Shown here in pieces: positions 1 to 10,275 of a DNA stretch of 53,310 nt; position 1 is the first letter of the stretch, and every line of letters begins with the position of its first letter. Both the position numbers and the translations under genes were made by a program. The notes beneath the pieces are model-generated. The model saw only the letters and a list, made by a program, of their open reading frames with translations, was not told where the DNA came from and searched no databases. The DNA is from Nocardia sp. NRRL S-836 (lineage in GTDB: Bacteria; Actinomycetota; Actinomycetes; Mycobacteriales; Pseudonocardiaceae): assembly GCF_001279525.1 (NCBI RefSeq), contig NZ_LGDY01000128.1, forward strand, positions 1-53,310, given 5' to 3'.

Positions 1-396
1 CGCCTCCTCCAGCAGGTACACGAAGTCCTCGACGGTGCCGAACTCCGGCAGCACCGCCCGGAAGTCGCTGATGTCGTACCCGCCGTCCCGCAACGGCGAC
101 GCGTAGAACGGCGGCAGCCACAGGCAGTCGACCCCCAGCCACTCCAGGTAGTCGAGCCTCGACGCGAGCCCGCGCAGGTCACCGGTGCCGTCACCGTTGG
201 AGTCGCTGAACGCCCGGACCAGGACCTCGTAGAAGACGGCGCCCTTGTACCAGTCCGGGTTCGGCTTCGCCTGCCGTGCGGACTTGAAGTCCTCGGCCTG
301 CGGCTCGACCAGGAAGCCGTCGTCGTCGATGGCCTCGCCGGTGTGCGGTGTTCCTTCCAGCCCGAGTGCAGCGTCGGGACGCGGGTCGTCGACCAT
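1..396 (-). CDS. treS: trehalose synthase TreS, N-terminal part (runs off left edge)
   Basis: This is the first 132 codons of a GH13 trehalose synthase, which interconverts maltose and trehalose and feeds maltose to the maltokinase/GlgE route. The visible part has the family opening [15 protein letters not shown] (about residues 48-62), [12 protein letters not shown] and [12 protein letters not shown], all typical of TreS region I surroundings. The ATG at 396 is preceded by GAGGTGG at about 7 nt. It lies 48 bp downstream of glgE on the same strand, the usual actinobacterial glgE-treS order, so it is probably co-transcribed. The catalytic residues and any fused maltokinase lie outside the window. 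Confidence 0.93.
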   Translation of the reverse strand, partial: MVDDPRPDAALGLEGTPHTGEAIDDDGFLVEPQAEDFKSARQAKPNPDWYKGAVFYEVLVRAFSDSNGDGTGDLRGLASRLDYLEWLGVDCLWLPPFYASPLRDGGYDISDFRAVLPEFGTVEDFVYLLEEA

Positions 397-444
397 GATG
401 CCCACCTCGTCGCGGGTTGTGCGGTTGAGCGGCTGACGCACGCT

Positions 445-2421
<1,977 letters not shown>

Positions 2422-2648
2422 CGGCAGCGCCCTTCCGCCGTGGATCTCCGCGATGCCCGTAATCCTGCCTTGTTCGATCAACCAGCCTGTCAGCGGGTTG
2501 CCCCAAGTAGATCCGTACCCATCCGCCGTCGATCGCACACCTCGAACACCGAGCGTGTCGAGAGGCACATGTCACCGGAGGGCGCCTTCGCGGTCCTCGA
2601 CTGTGGACGGATCATGCTGTAGCCGCGACGGCGGCTGGACGCGTTGGG

Positions 2649-2654
2649 TAGCGT
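2649..2654 (+). promoter_or_regulatory. putative leaderless -10 box of the kinase gene
   Basis: TAGCGT lies 7 nt before the GTG at 2662, and no Shine-Dalgarno sequence is present, matching the actinobacterial TAnnnT-N6-8-start pattern. Confidence 0.5.
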
Positions 2655-2661
2655 CGCGCGC

Positions 2662-4308
2662 GTGAACAAGCTTGGCGACCGCTACGTCCTGCTCGATCAG
2701 CTCGGTGCGGGCGCGATGGGTGTCGTGTGGCGGGCGCGTGACGAACTGCTGCACCGGGACGTGGCCGTCAAGCAGCTGCTCCTCACCGACGTGCAGCCGC
2801 AGGAGCTCCAGGAGGCCATCCAGCGCGCGATGAGGGAGGCCCGCATCGCCGCGCGCCTGCAGCACCCGAACGCGATCGGCGTGTTCGACGTCGTGGTCGA
2901 GAACGGCAAGCCCTGCCTGGTCATGGAGTACCTGCCGTCGCGCAACCTCTCCTCGGTGCTCGACGAGCGCGGCCCGATGCCGCCGGTCGAGGCCGCGCGG
3001 ATCGGCTCGCTGGCGGCCAACGCGCTCGCGGCCGCGCACGAGGCGGGCATCGTGCACCGCGACATCAAGCCCGGCAACGTCCTCATTGGACGCGACGGCG
3101 CCGTCAAGATCACCGACTTCGGCATCTCCCGCGCGCTCGGCGACGTGGCGGTGACCAAGACCGGCATGCTCGCCGGCACCCCCGCCTACCTCGCGCCGGA
3201 GCTGGCCCGCGGCTCCGAGCCCGCGCCGCCCAGCGACGTGTTCTCGCTCGGCGCCACGATCTACGCCATGACCGAGGGCGAGCCGCCGTTCGGCCGCAGC
3301 ACCAACGACCTCGGCCTGCTCTACAAGGTTGCCCGCGGCGAGACCCGCCCGCCGGTGCGCTCCGGCCCGCTCACCCCGCTGCTGACCCGCCTGCTCGCCA
3401 ACGAGCCGCACCAGCGCCCGACCGCCGCCCAGGCCGCGGAGGCGCTGAAGGCCGTCGCGAACGGCCGGCAGGTGCCCGCCACCACGATCCTGCCGCCCAC
3501 CGGCACCCCGCCGGGCGGCACCGCGATCATGCCGCCGGGCACCCCGCCGGGCGGCACGGCGGCGATGCGCCAGGGACCGGGCACGATGCGCCCGGCCGGT
3601 CCGCCCACCGCTCGCCCCAGCGGCCCGCCGTCCCGGCCGCCGACCGCGCGCCAGGCCGTCCCCGCGGGCCCGCCACCCGGACCGCCCACCCGGCCGCCGC
3701 GCGACCCGGAGCCCGAACCCGAGCCCAGGAAGGGCCGCGGCCTCGCGGTCGCCGCCTCTGTGCTCGCGGTCCTGCTGGTCGCCGGCATCGTCTACGCGAT
3801 CGCGACGAGCCAGAAGGGCGACGACACGACGGCCAACCCCGGCCCGTCGACGTCGGACCAGGTCAAGCCGACCCAGCCGCCCGCCGGCACCCGGCAGCAG
3901 ACCACCACCGCGAACACGCCGACCCAGAAGCCGACGTCGCAGGGCTACCCGAGCCCGCCGGCGAGCGCGTCCCAGCCGGCCGGTGGCAGCAGGTTCACCA
4001 AGGCGCAGGTCGTCCAGTTCGTGCAGCAGCACTACGGCAAGCTGCCGGCCAACCCGGACGCCGCGATCAAGGACTTCACCAAGGACAGCGCCCCCACCCC
4101 GCAGGCCTACAAGGACTACTGGAAGGCCTACAGCAAGGTGGCGCTGCGGGGCAGCCCGATCGTGGAGGCCTCCGACGGCAGCTTCACGGTCACGGTCGCG
4201 ATGGACCTGACGGAGACCGAGGCGGACAAGCCGAAGACGGAGGAGCACACGCTGGAGGTCTCCGGCCAGGGCGAGAAGCTGCTGATCGCGAGCCGTGATC
4301 ATCCCTGA
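2662..4308 (+). CDS. membrane Ser/Thr protein kinase (PknB-type) with extracytoplasmic domain
   Basis: A 548-aa eukaryotic-like kinase. The glycine loop GAGAMG is at 15-20, the ATP lysine in VAVK at about 37, the catalytic loop HRDIKPGNV at 132-140, DFG at 152-154 and APE at 178-180. A Pro/Gly-rich linker (about 275-355) leads to one membrane helix (361-380), a Thr/Pro-rich stalk and an outer domain of about 110 residues resembling an NTF2-like fold; there are no PASTA repeats. The GTG at 2662 was chosen because of the 7-nt spacing from TAGCGT. It sits between glgE and glgP, whose orthologues adjoin each other in M. tuberculosis, so control of glucan metabolism is a reasonable inference. Confidence 0.93.
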   Translation: MNKLGDRYVLLDQLGAGAMGVVWRARDELLHRDVAVKQLLLTDVQPQELQEAIQRAMREARIAARLQHPNAIGVFDVVVENGKPCLVMEYLPSRNLSSVLDERGPMPPVEAARIGSLAANALAAAHEAGIVHRDIKPGNVLIGRDGAVKITDFGISRALGDVAVTKTGMLAGTPAYLAPELARGSEPAPPSDVFSLGATIYAMTEGEPPFGRSTNDLGLLYKVARGETRPPVRSGPLTPLLTRLLANEPHQRPTAAQAAEALKAVANGRQVPATTILPPTGTPPGGTAIMPPGTPPGGTAAMRQGPGTMRPAGPPTARPSGPPSRPPTARQAVPAGPPPGPPTRPPRDPEPEPEPRKGRGLAVAASVLAVLLVAGIVYAIATSQKGDDTTANPGPSTSDQVKPTQPPAGTRQQTTTANTPTQKPTSQGYPSPPASASQPAGGSRFTKAQVVQFVQQHYGKLPANPDAAIKDFTKDSAPTPQAYKDYWKAYSKVALRGSPIVEASDGSFTVTVAMDLTETEADKPKTEEHTLEVSGQGEKLLIASRDHP

Positions 4309-4392
4309 TCACCACGGCCGCGTCCGGCCCCCGCTACAACGCGTTCACGCTGGTCTGGCCGGGAACGTTGTCGCGGGCGCGGGGGTGCCGGG

Positions 4393-4398
4393 TAAGTT
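4393..4398 (+). promoter_or_regulatory. putative leaderless promoter of glgP
   Basis: TAAGTT sits 8 nt before the ATG at 4407. A TTGTCG hexamer 19 bp further upstream (4368-4373) could be the -35. No Shine-Dalgarno sequence is visible. Confidence 0.55.
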
Positions 4399-4406
4399 GC
4401 CTCGTC

Positions 4407-6992
4407 ATGCGAGCACTTCGCCGGTTCACCGTCCGCGCCAGCCTGCCGGAGCCCCTGTCCGCGCTGAGCACGCTCGCCACCAACCTGCGCTGGACCTGGC
4501 ACCCGCCGACGCAGGAGCTGTTCTCCTCGATCGACCCCCAGGTCTGGTCCGAGGTCGGTGGCGACCCGTTGCGCCTGCTCTCCGTCGTCGATGCGGGGCG
4601 ATTGGACACACTTGCGAGAGATGAGCAGTTCCTCCTGAAGGTGCACGCGCTCGCCTCCGACCTGGAGCGGTACGTCAACGGCCCGCGCTGGTACCAGCGC
4701 AGGCAGGACGAGATCGCCGGGCGCCGGGAGCACGGCAGCGGCGACACCCCGTTGCCCACGTCAGTGGCGTACTTCTCGATGGAGTTCGGCGTGCACGAGG
4801 CGCTGCCGAACTACTCGGGCGGTCTGGGCATCCTCGCGGGCGACCACCTGAAGGCGGCCTCCGACCTGGGCGTTCCGCTGATCGCGGTCGGCCTGCTGTA
4901 CCGGTCGGGCTACTTCCGCCAGTCGCTGTCGCTCGACGGCTGGCAGCAGGAGCACTACCCGTCGCTCGACCCGCGCGGGCTGCCGCTGGAGCTGCTGACC
5001 GAGCCGTCCGGGCTGCCGCTGCTCGTGCACGTCGCGATGCCGGGCGACCGGACGCTGCGCGCCAAGATCTGGAAGGCGCAGGTCGGCCGCGTCCCGCTGC
5101 TGCTGCTCGACTCCGACGTGGAGCAGAACGACGAGGACCTGCGCGGCGTCACCGACCGGCTCTACGGCGGCGACCAGAACCACCGCATCCGCCAGGAGAT
5201 CCTGGCCGGCATCGGTGGCGTACGGGCCGTGCGCACGTTCTGCGAGCTGACCGGCCACGCGCAGCCCGAGGTGTTCCACACCAACGAGGGCCACGCGGGC
5301 TTCCTCGGCCTCGAACGGATCCGCGAGTACATCACCAACGACGGCCTCGACTTCGACCAGGCGCTCACCGCGGCCCGTGCCGGTGCCGTGTTCACCACGC
5401 ACACGCCCGTGCCTGCCGGCATCGACCGCTTCCCGGTCGACCTGGTCCAGCACTACTTCGGCGCCGAGCAGCTCGTGCCCGGCGTGAACACCCAGCGGAT
5501 CCTCGCGCTCGGCGCCGAGGACAACCCCGGCATGTTCAACATGGCGCACATGGGCCTGCGGCTGGCCCAGCGCGCGAACGGTGTGTCCAAACTGCACGGT
5601 GAGGTCAGCCGCGACATGTTCCGCGGCCTGTGGCCCGGCTTCGACGCGACCGAGGTGCCGATCGGCTCGGTCACCAACGGCGTGCACGGCCCGACGTGGG
5701 CGGCGACGGAGATGAGCCGGCTGCTCGGGGCGTCGGAGGCCGACACGCAGACCAGCGGCCTGGGCATCGGCGCGTTCGAGCCGGTCACCGACGCCGGCCT
5801 GTGGGAGCTGCGGTCGACGCTGCGCTCGCGCCTGGTCAACGAGGTGCGCAGGCGGTTGCGCGAGTCGTGGCTGCAGCGCGGCGCGTCGGCGCTGGAGCTG
5901 GGCTGGACCGACGGCGTGTTCGACCCGGACGTGCTGACCGTCGGGTTCGCCCGCCGCGTGCCGACCTACAAGCGCCTCACGCTGATGCTGCGTGACCCGG
6001 AGCGGCTGCGGTCGCTGCTGCTGCACCCCGAACGGCCGGTGCAGCTCGTGGTGGCCGGCAAGTCGCACCCGGCCGACGACGGCGGCAAGGCGCTGATCCA
6101 GCAGATCGTGCGCTACGCCGACGACGCGGGCGTGCGGCACCGGATCGTGTTCCTGCCCGACTACGACATGTCGATGGCCCGCTACCTGTACTGGGGCTGC
6201 GACGTGTGGCTGAACAACCCGATGCGCCCGCTGGAGGCGTGCGGCACGTCCGGCATGAAGGCGGCGCTGAACGGCGGGCTCAACCTCTCCATCCGCGACG
6301 GCTGGTGGGACGAGCTCTACGACGGGTCGAACGGCTGGGCCATCCCGACCGCGGACGGCGTCAACGACCCGATCCGGCGCGACGACCTGGAGGCCAACGC
6401 GCTGTACGAGCTGCTCGGCTCGCAGGTCGCGCCGCTGTTCTACGACCGCAACGAAGAAGGCGTGCCGCTGCGGTGGATGTCGATGGTCCGGCACACGCTG
6501 GCCTCGCTCGGCCCGGTCGTGCAGGCCTCGCGCATGGTCCGCGAGTACGTGGAGACGTACTACGCGCCGGCCGCCGCGTCCGCCCAGAACGTCCTCGGTG
6601 AGGGCTACCGCGGCGCGAAGGAGCTGTCGGCGTACCGGCACCGGCTGCGCGCCTCGTGGACGCGGGTGCGGGTGCTCGACAGCGACCTGGTGCTCGGCGG
6701 TTCGTCGGTGCCGGTGCTCGGGTCGCCGGTCGTGGTGCGGGCCAGGGTCGAGCTCGCCGGGCTGGAACCGTCCGAAGTGGACGTCCAGGTCGTGCTGGGC
6801 AAGCTCACCCACGACTCGGACGAGCTGAAGGACATCGTCACCGCGCCGATGAGCTACGCGGGCAACGGCAACTACGAGGTCGAGGTGCCGCTGCCGCACG
6901 CGGGTGCGCTGGGCTACACCGTCCGCGTGCTGCCGCGGCACGACCTGCTGGCCACCTCGGCGGAGCTCGGTCGCGTGGTCCTGGCCTCCTGA
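4407..6992 (+). CDS. glgP: alpha-glucan phosphorylase (GT35, DUF3417 type)
   Basis: This 861-aa enzyme releases glucose-1-phosphate from alpha-1,4-glucans. The N-terminus MRALRRFTVRASLPEPL followed by TNLRWTWHPPTQELF is the DUF3417 region of the actinobacterial GlgP family. The pyridoxal-phosphate lysine lies in EACGTSGMKAALNGGLN, followed by the phosphate-site stretch IRDGWWDELYDGSNGWAI. The ATG at 4407 was chosen by family N-terminus and by the -10 box spacing. A strong hairpin terminator follows. The position facing glgE is as in M. tuberculosis Rv1327c/Rv1328, apart from the inserted kinase gene. Confidence 0.95.
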   Translation: MRALRRFTVRASLPEPLSALSTLATNLRWTWHPPTQELFSSIDPQVWSEVGGDPLRLLSVVDAGRLDTLARDEQFLLKVHALASDLERYVNGPRWYQRRQDEIAGRREHGSGDTPLPTSVAYFSMEFGVHEALPNYSGGLGILAGDHLKAASDLGVPLIAVGLLYRSGYFRQSLSLDGWQQEHYPSLDPRGLPLELLTEPSGLPLLVHVAMPGDRTLRAKIWKAQVGRVPLLLLDSDVEQNDEDLRGVTDRLYGGDQNHRIRQEILAGIGGVRAVRTFCELTGHAQPEVFHTNEGHAGFLGLERIREYITNDGLDFDQALTAARAGAVFTTHTPVPAGIDRFPVDLVQHYFGAEQLVPGVNTQRILALGAEDNPGMFNMAHMGLRLAQRANGVSKLHGEVSRDMFRGLWPGFDATEVPIGSVTNGVHGPTWAATEMSRLLGASEADTQTSGLGIGAFEPVTDAGLWELRSTLRSRLVNEVRRRLRESWLQRGASALELGWTDGVFDPDVLTVGFARRVPTYKRLTLMLRDPERLRSLLLHPERPVQLVVAGKSHPADDGGKALIQQIVRYADDAGVRHRIVFLPDYDMSMARYLYWGCDVWLNNPMRPLEACGTSGMKAALNGGLNLSIRDGWWDELYDGSNGWAIPTADGVNDPIRRDDLEANALYELLGSQVAPLFYDRNEEGVPLRWMSMVRHTLASLGPVVQASRMVREYVETYYAPAAASAQNVLGEGYRGAKELSAYRHRLRASWTRVRVLDSDLVLGGSSVPVLGSPVVVRARVELAGLEPSEVDVQVVLGKLTHDSDELKDIVTAPMSYAGNGNYEVEVPLPHAGALGYTVRVLPRHDLLATSAELGRVVLAS

Positions 6993-7009
6993 CCGGCTCG
7001 GCGCAGATC

Positions 7010-7063
7010 GACGCAGGGCATCCGGCTCGCCTTCCCGTGGCGGGCTGGATGCCCTGATGCGTC
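7010..7063 (+). terminator. hairpin terminator after glgP
   Basis: GGGCATCC (7016-7023) pairs with GGATGCCC (7047-7054), extended inward by GCTCGCC/GGCGGGC and outward by GACGC/GCGTC with a small bulge. There is no U-tract, as is common in high-GC genomes. Confidence 0.7.
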
Positions 7064-7144
7064 CATCTCCCCAGCGCCTGTTCACTGCTGGTGACCCCGG
7101 CTCAGGCGCGGGTTCGACTCAGCGGCCTCCTCCCATCGGATGAG

Positions 7145-7189
7145 CGCTTCTACCGACGGGTGATTTCCCGATCTCCGCTGGTAGGAGCG
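7145..7189. repeat. nested inverted repeat upstream of the secreted-protein gene
   Basis: CGCTTCTACC (7145-7154) pairs with GGTAGGAGCG (7180-7189) over 10 bp with one G-U pair. Inside lies CGGG/CCCG around TGATTT (7157-7170), and TTTT follows at 7190. TACCCT at 7202-7207 could be a -10 box, so the repeat may be an operator; alternatively it is a transcribed hairpin. The rest of the 298-bp stretch 6993-7290 holds the glgP terminator and no gene. Confidence 0.5.
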
Positions 7190-7290
7190 TTTTCGCGGTC
7201 CTACCCTTCGTGCACGGAACGAACCGCCCCGGGAACTGCCCGCGCACTTCCCGCCGCGGCTCCGCACTGCGCGTGAGGAAGAAGGCAGCC

Positions 7291-7833
7291 GTGAAGAAGA
7301 CGATCACCGTGCTCTCGCTCGTCGCCAGCCTGTTCGCCGCCTCGTCGGTCCCGGCCGCCACCGCGTCACTCGTCGCGCCGGAACCGCCGGCCACCTGCAC
7401 GAGCCTCGCGACGGACCTCGCCGCGAAGCTCAAGAAGCTCGTCGAGAGCCTGCTCGCGCCGCCGGACGCCGGTGCGGTGGCGCCGTTGATCGGCGACCTC
7501 CTCGCCATCGTGACGGCGATGCAGAACGCGGGCTGCCTGCCGAAACCGCCGGTGAGCGCTCCGGCCGTGCCGCAGCCCGCCGCACCGGCCCGTGAGGCGC
7601 CGTCCGAGCAGTGCCTGGCGGCCGTGCTGAACCTGATCTCGTCGATCGCCGGCCTCGGCGGCACGGTGCTCGGCGCGGTCGGCGGCACCCAGCTCGACCC
7701 CGCCAAGGTCACCGAGCAGCTGAAGACGGTGCTGAAGAACGCCGACGACCTGCTGGCCAGGTGCGGCCTGCCGGCGCCTCCCGGTGGCGTGCCCGCGGCT
7801 CCGGGCGCACCGCTGCCGGCCCAGCACGGCTGA
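7291..7833 (+). CDS. small secreted four-cysteine protein, function unknown
   Basis: A 180-aa exported protein. The GTG at 7291 is preceded by GAGGAAGAAGG and begins with a clear Sec signal peptide (KK, then about 16 hydrophobic residues, cleavage near PAATA-S). The mature part is mostly helical and Ala/Leu-rich, with four cysteines (in TCTSLA, AGCLPK, EQCLAA, ARCGLP) that could form two disulfides, and Pro-rich segments in the middle and at the C-terminus. I do not recognise a named family. It is monocistronic, bounded by hairpins on both sides. Confidence 0.8.
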   Translation: MKKTITVLSLVASLFAASSVPAATASLVAPEPPATCTSLATDLAAKLKKLVESLLAPPDAGAVAPLIGDLLAIVTAMQNAGCLPKPPVSAPAVPQPAAPAREAPSEQCLAAVLNLISSIAGLGGTVLGAVGGTQLDPAKVTEQLKTVLKNADDLLARCGLPAPPGGVPAAPGAPLPAQHG

Positions 7834-7843
7834 TCGGGGCGCG

Positions 7844-7875
7844 GGGGTCCGTCACCGGCACCGGTGACGGACCCC
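7844..7875. terminator. bidirectional terminator, perfect 15-bp stem
   Basis: GGGGTCCGTCACCGG (7844-7858) and its exact complement (7861-7875) are separated by 2 nt. It lies between two convergent genes and can serve both. Confidence 0.8.
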
Positions 7876-7889
7876 TTCCCCGTGTGCGC

Positions 7890-9011
7890 TCAGCTGATGT
7901 CGAGACGGGCGCGGGTCGCCGCCACCCGCGGGTACCACCCGGCGAGCTCGTGCGCCTCGGCCACGAGCGCGCGGGCCTTCGCGTTGTCCCCGTCGGCCAT
8001 CCACGCCCGTGCGATCGTGATCAGGTCGTCCGCGCGTCCCAGTGCCTGCTCGCTGTTCTCCGCCGCCCACGTCGCGAGCTTGCGGGCCTCCGCGTTCTGC
8101 CCCTCGATCAACGCGATCAGCGCCAGCGTCCCGTTCGCCCGGTGCCTGGGGTAGCCGGCCTCGTAGGCGTTGCCCAGCATGTTCTTCGCCGTCTCCAGCC
8201 CGACCTCGCGCGGGAACTGGCCCGACTCCACCGCCTGCGCCGCGACCCCGGCGACGGTCGCCATGACGAACGCGAGCTCGCGCTGGCTCAGGTCCGTGCG
8301 CCCGCTCAGCCCGATCACCGTCTGCAGCGCGTCGAGGTACTTCTCCCGTGCGCACGCCGTGACGACCTTGAGCCCGATGACCGTGAGCAGCTCCGGGTAC
8401 CGCTGCGCCGCCTCGGCGTGGATCCGCTCGGCCGCCTCGATGTCGCCGCGGTGGTAGGCGTCCATGCCGGCCAGCACCAGCGGCCGTGCCTCCATCTCCT
8501 CCAGCGGCCGCCCGCTCAGCCTCGGCAGGCTGAACACGAACCAGCCCAGGCTCGTGTGCGCCGGCTTCTCGTTCGGCCACAGCTGCAGGAGCAGCAGGGC
8601 GGTGGAGGCGAGCGCCAGGCCCTTGCCGAACGCGGAACCGGTGAGCAGCCAGGTCGCCGCCACGAACAGGGCGGTCACCACGATCCCGGTGACGCCCGCG
8701 AGCACGGTCCTGCGCCGCACGCCCGGCTTCAGGCCGGTGAAGCTCAGCGACGCCAGCACCGGGATGCTCCGCAGCACGATGCGGCGCTGGTCGGTCGTCC
8801 ACGACCGCAGCTCGCTGCCGAGCCCGATCATGACGTGCGTGATCCGCAGTCCGAAGAGGACGGCCCCGAGCGCCAGCCCCGCCTGCACCACGGTCAGCTC
8901 CACCAGCAGCCCGGCGAACGCGCCCGCCATCCCGAGGTACCAGCCGGACGGGTCCCAGGCGATCGTGGCCGCCACCACCAGGGCCGCGAGGGCCCAGCGC
9001 ACTACCTTCAC
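7890..9011 (-). CDS. membrane protein with C-terminal TPR-like region
   Basis: A 373-aa protein with hydrophobic helices near residues 5-35 and 40-60, and two more around 105-145 (VLAGVTGIVVTALFVAATWL and LALASTALLLLQLW). A soluble helical half follows (about 170-373), rich in A-x-x-x-A/Y helices typical of tetratricopeptide repeats. The GTG at 9011 has GGAG about 6 nt upstream. It precedes no obvious partner on the minus strand and lies 38 bp downstream of the rhodanese gene, so it may be the last gene of that operon. Function unknown; a scaffold role is only a guess from the TPR-like part. Confidence 0.8.
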   Translation of the reverse strand: MKVVRWALAALVVAATIAWDPSGWYLGMAGAFAGLLVELTVVQAGLALGAVLFGLRITHVMIGLGSELRSWTTDQRRIVLRSIPVLASLSFTGLKPGVRRRTVLAGVTGIVVTALFVAATWLLTGSAFGKGLALASTALLLLQLWPNEKPAHTSLGWFVFSLPRLSGRPLEEMEARPLVLAGMDAYHRGDIEAAERIHAEAAQRYPELLTVIGLKVVTACAREKYLDALQTVIGLSGRTDLSQRELAFVMATVAGVAAQAVESGQFPREVGLETAKNMLGNAYEAGYPRHRANGTLALIALIEGQNAEARKLATWAAENSEQALGRADDLITIARAWMADGDNAKARALVAEAHELAGWYPRVAATRARLDIS

Positions 9012-9049
9012 GATCTCCAGACGCTACCCGGCGGGATCCGGTTCCTGGC

Positions 9050-9439
9050 TCAGACCACCGCCTGCGTCCCGCCCTCGCGAACCGGCAGCCCCGCAGCGCG
9101 CCACGCCCGGTACCCGCCGATGAGGTCGGTCGCGTTCGGCAGCCCGATCCGCTGCAGGTCGCGCGCGGCCAGCGACGACGAGTAGCCCTCGTTGCACACG
9201 ACCACGACCGGCGTGTCCGCGGTGAAGCCCGGCAGCCGCCAGTCGCCGGTCGGGTCCAGGCGCCACTCCAGCACGATCCGCTCGACCACCACGGAGTTCT
9301 CGATCTCGCCCTCGGCGAGCCGGTTGTGCAACGGGCGGATGTCGACGATCAGCGCGTCCGGCAGCGCGTGCGCCTCGGCCGGGGTGAGGCGCGTCAGGTC
9401 CGCCCGTGCCTGAGCGAGGTAGGTGTCGACGTTGCTCAC
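9050..9439 (-). CDS. rhodanese-like sulfurtransferase
   Basis: Single-domain rhodanese (129 aa). The active-site loop CNEGYSSS follows the strand VVVVC, and the substrate-side motifs VDIRP, DLIGGYRAW and the C-terminal GLPV are present. Such proteins carry persulfide on the loop cysteine. The start GTG overlaps the stop of the cysteine dioxygenase gene by 4 nt, so the two are translationally coupled. Coupling to cysteine oxidation suggests handling of sulfite/sulfane sulfur from cysteine breakdown. Confidence 0.93.
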   Translation of the reverse strand: MSNVDTYLAQARADLTRLTPAEAHALPDALIVDIRPLHNRLAEGEIENSVVVERIVLEWRLDPTGDWRLPGFTADTPVVVVCNEGYSSSLAARDLQRIGLPNATDLIGGYRAWRAAGLPVREGGTQAVV

Positions 9440-10014
9440 GGGCCCTCCAGGTCGGCCAGCTGACGCAGCTCGGCCAGCGGGAGGCGCTGCGCCGGCAGCG
9501 GCGGGATCGAGTCGGGGATGTCGAGCAGCGAGGCGTACTCGCGGGTCGGCACCAGCGGCGGCGAGTAGGCGTGGACGGTCGCGGCTGGCGCGTCGAACGG
9601 GTTCGTCACCTGGTGCGCCCGCCCGGAACCGAAGCCCAGCGCGTCACCGGTCGTGCGCACGGCCGAGCGGATCGGGCCGGCCGGGTAGCGGTAGTCCTCC
9701 CGCAGCCGCCCGGTCAGCACCGTGAACGAGCCGGCCGAGCCGCCGTGGTCGTGCGGCTCGGTGCCCTGGCCCGGCAGCCACGACAGCAGCCACAGCTCGA
9801 CGCCCTCGGTCAGCCCCAGCCGCGCCCACCACCGGCGCCGCGGCGAGTACTCCAGGATCGAGAGCAGGCCGGTGGTCAGCTCGCTCGCCACGAACGAGGT
9901 CAGGTCGCGCAGCTCGCGCGGTGTCCACAGCGATCGCGACGGGTGGATCACGTCGCGCAGCAGCTGGGAGTCGAGGGCGGGGTGCAGGTCGTACTCGGAA
10001 ATGGTGGAAGTCAC
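9436..10014 (-). CDS. cysteine dioxygenase
   Basis: Cupin-type, iron-dependent cysteine dioxygenase (192 aa) that converts cysteine to cysteine sulfinate. The iron ligands are seen in HDHGGSAGSF (His-x-His) and in GRAHQVTN; VLTGRLRE follows the first pair. I start at GTG 10014 because AGGAG lies 7 nt upstream; a longer reading from 10035 would run the Shine-Dalgarno sequence into the coding region. It is first in an operon with the rhodanese gene and is preceded by the Cys leader ORF at 10077-10163. Confidence 0.92.
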   Translation of the reverse strand: MTSTISEYDLHPALDSQLLRDVIHPSRSLWTPRELRDLTSFVASELTTGLLSILEYSPRRRWWARLGLTEGVELWLLSWLPGQGTEPHDHGGSAGSFTVLTGRLREDYRYPAGPIRSAVRTTGDALGFGSGRAHQVTNPFDAPAATVHAYSPPLVPTREYASLLDIPDSIPPLPAQRLPLAELRQLADLEGP

Positions 10015-10057
10015 CGGTTCGCTCCTGATGGCCACGTCGGTACGGGGTAGCGATCAA

Positions 10058-10118
10058 GACGCGACGGCGGCTGCGGTCAGCGCGCGCGTCGCGTCGAGCT
10101 ACACCCGCACGACGCGAC
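10058..10118 (-). promoter_or_regulatory. putative cysteine-responsive attenuator fold before cysteine dioxygenase
   Basis: On the minus strand three segments can pair in two exclusive ways: A GTCGCGTCG (10118-10110), B CGACGCGAC (10096-10088) and C GTCGCGTC (10065-10058). A:B is a perfect 9-bp stem whose loop holds the codons TGC GGG TGT; B:C is a perfect 8-bp stem lying just beyond the leader ORF. This is the layout of a classic ribosome-controlled attenuator. Confidence 0.6.
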
Positions 10119-10163
10119 GAGGAGGAGGTCGATCGTGCGGTCGGTCCACCGGTAGACGACCAC
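10077..10163 (-). CDS. Cys-containing leader peptide (28 aa)
   Basis: A 28-codon ORF starting GTG at 10163 and ending TGA at 10077-10079, 62 nt before the cysteine dioxygenase start. Its core TIDLLLVASCGCSS resembles the actinobacterial 'putative leader peptide' pattern (HVDLxRVASxxC) found before sulfur genes, and it has two Cys codons separated by one codon. The start has no Shine-Dalgarno sequence; CAACAT lies 7 nt upstream, so leaderless translation is likely. The Cys codons fall in the loop of the A:B hairpin. Function as a sensor of Cys-tRNA is inferred from these arrangements. Confidence 0.65.
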   Translation of the reverse strand: MVVYRWTDRTIDLLLVASCGCSSTRRAR

Positions 10164-10275
10164 GGTCCTGATGTTGCCACGGCGGCCTCGAACGCCGCCA
10201 CAGCGTCCACGGGATGGTCGGCGAACTGCCTCCGAGTTGCCGCCCGACTGCCGCCGTGCGACGGTTTCCGGCTGG

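Noticed and set aside
2422..2568. Forty-nine-codon upstream extension of glgE.
   Set aside because: No family similarity; the internal ATG has a Shine-Dalgarno sequence and matches known GlgE N-termini.
3480..3720. Proline/glycine repeats in the kinase linker as a functional repeat or CRISPR-like array.
   Set aside because: They are ordinary low-complexity juxtamembrane linker codons; no spacers or palindromic repeats. No CRISPR array was seen anywhere in the window.
7095..7125. GCGGGTTCGACTC resembles a tRNA T-arm.
   Set aside because: The 3' half of the T-stem does not pair, and no acceptor, D or anticodon stems can be formed around it on either strand.
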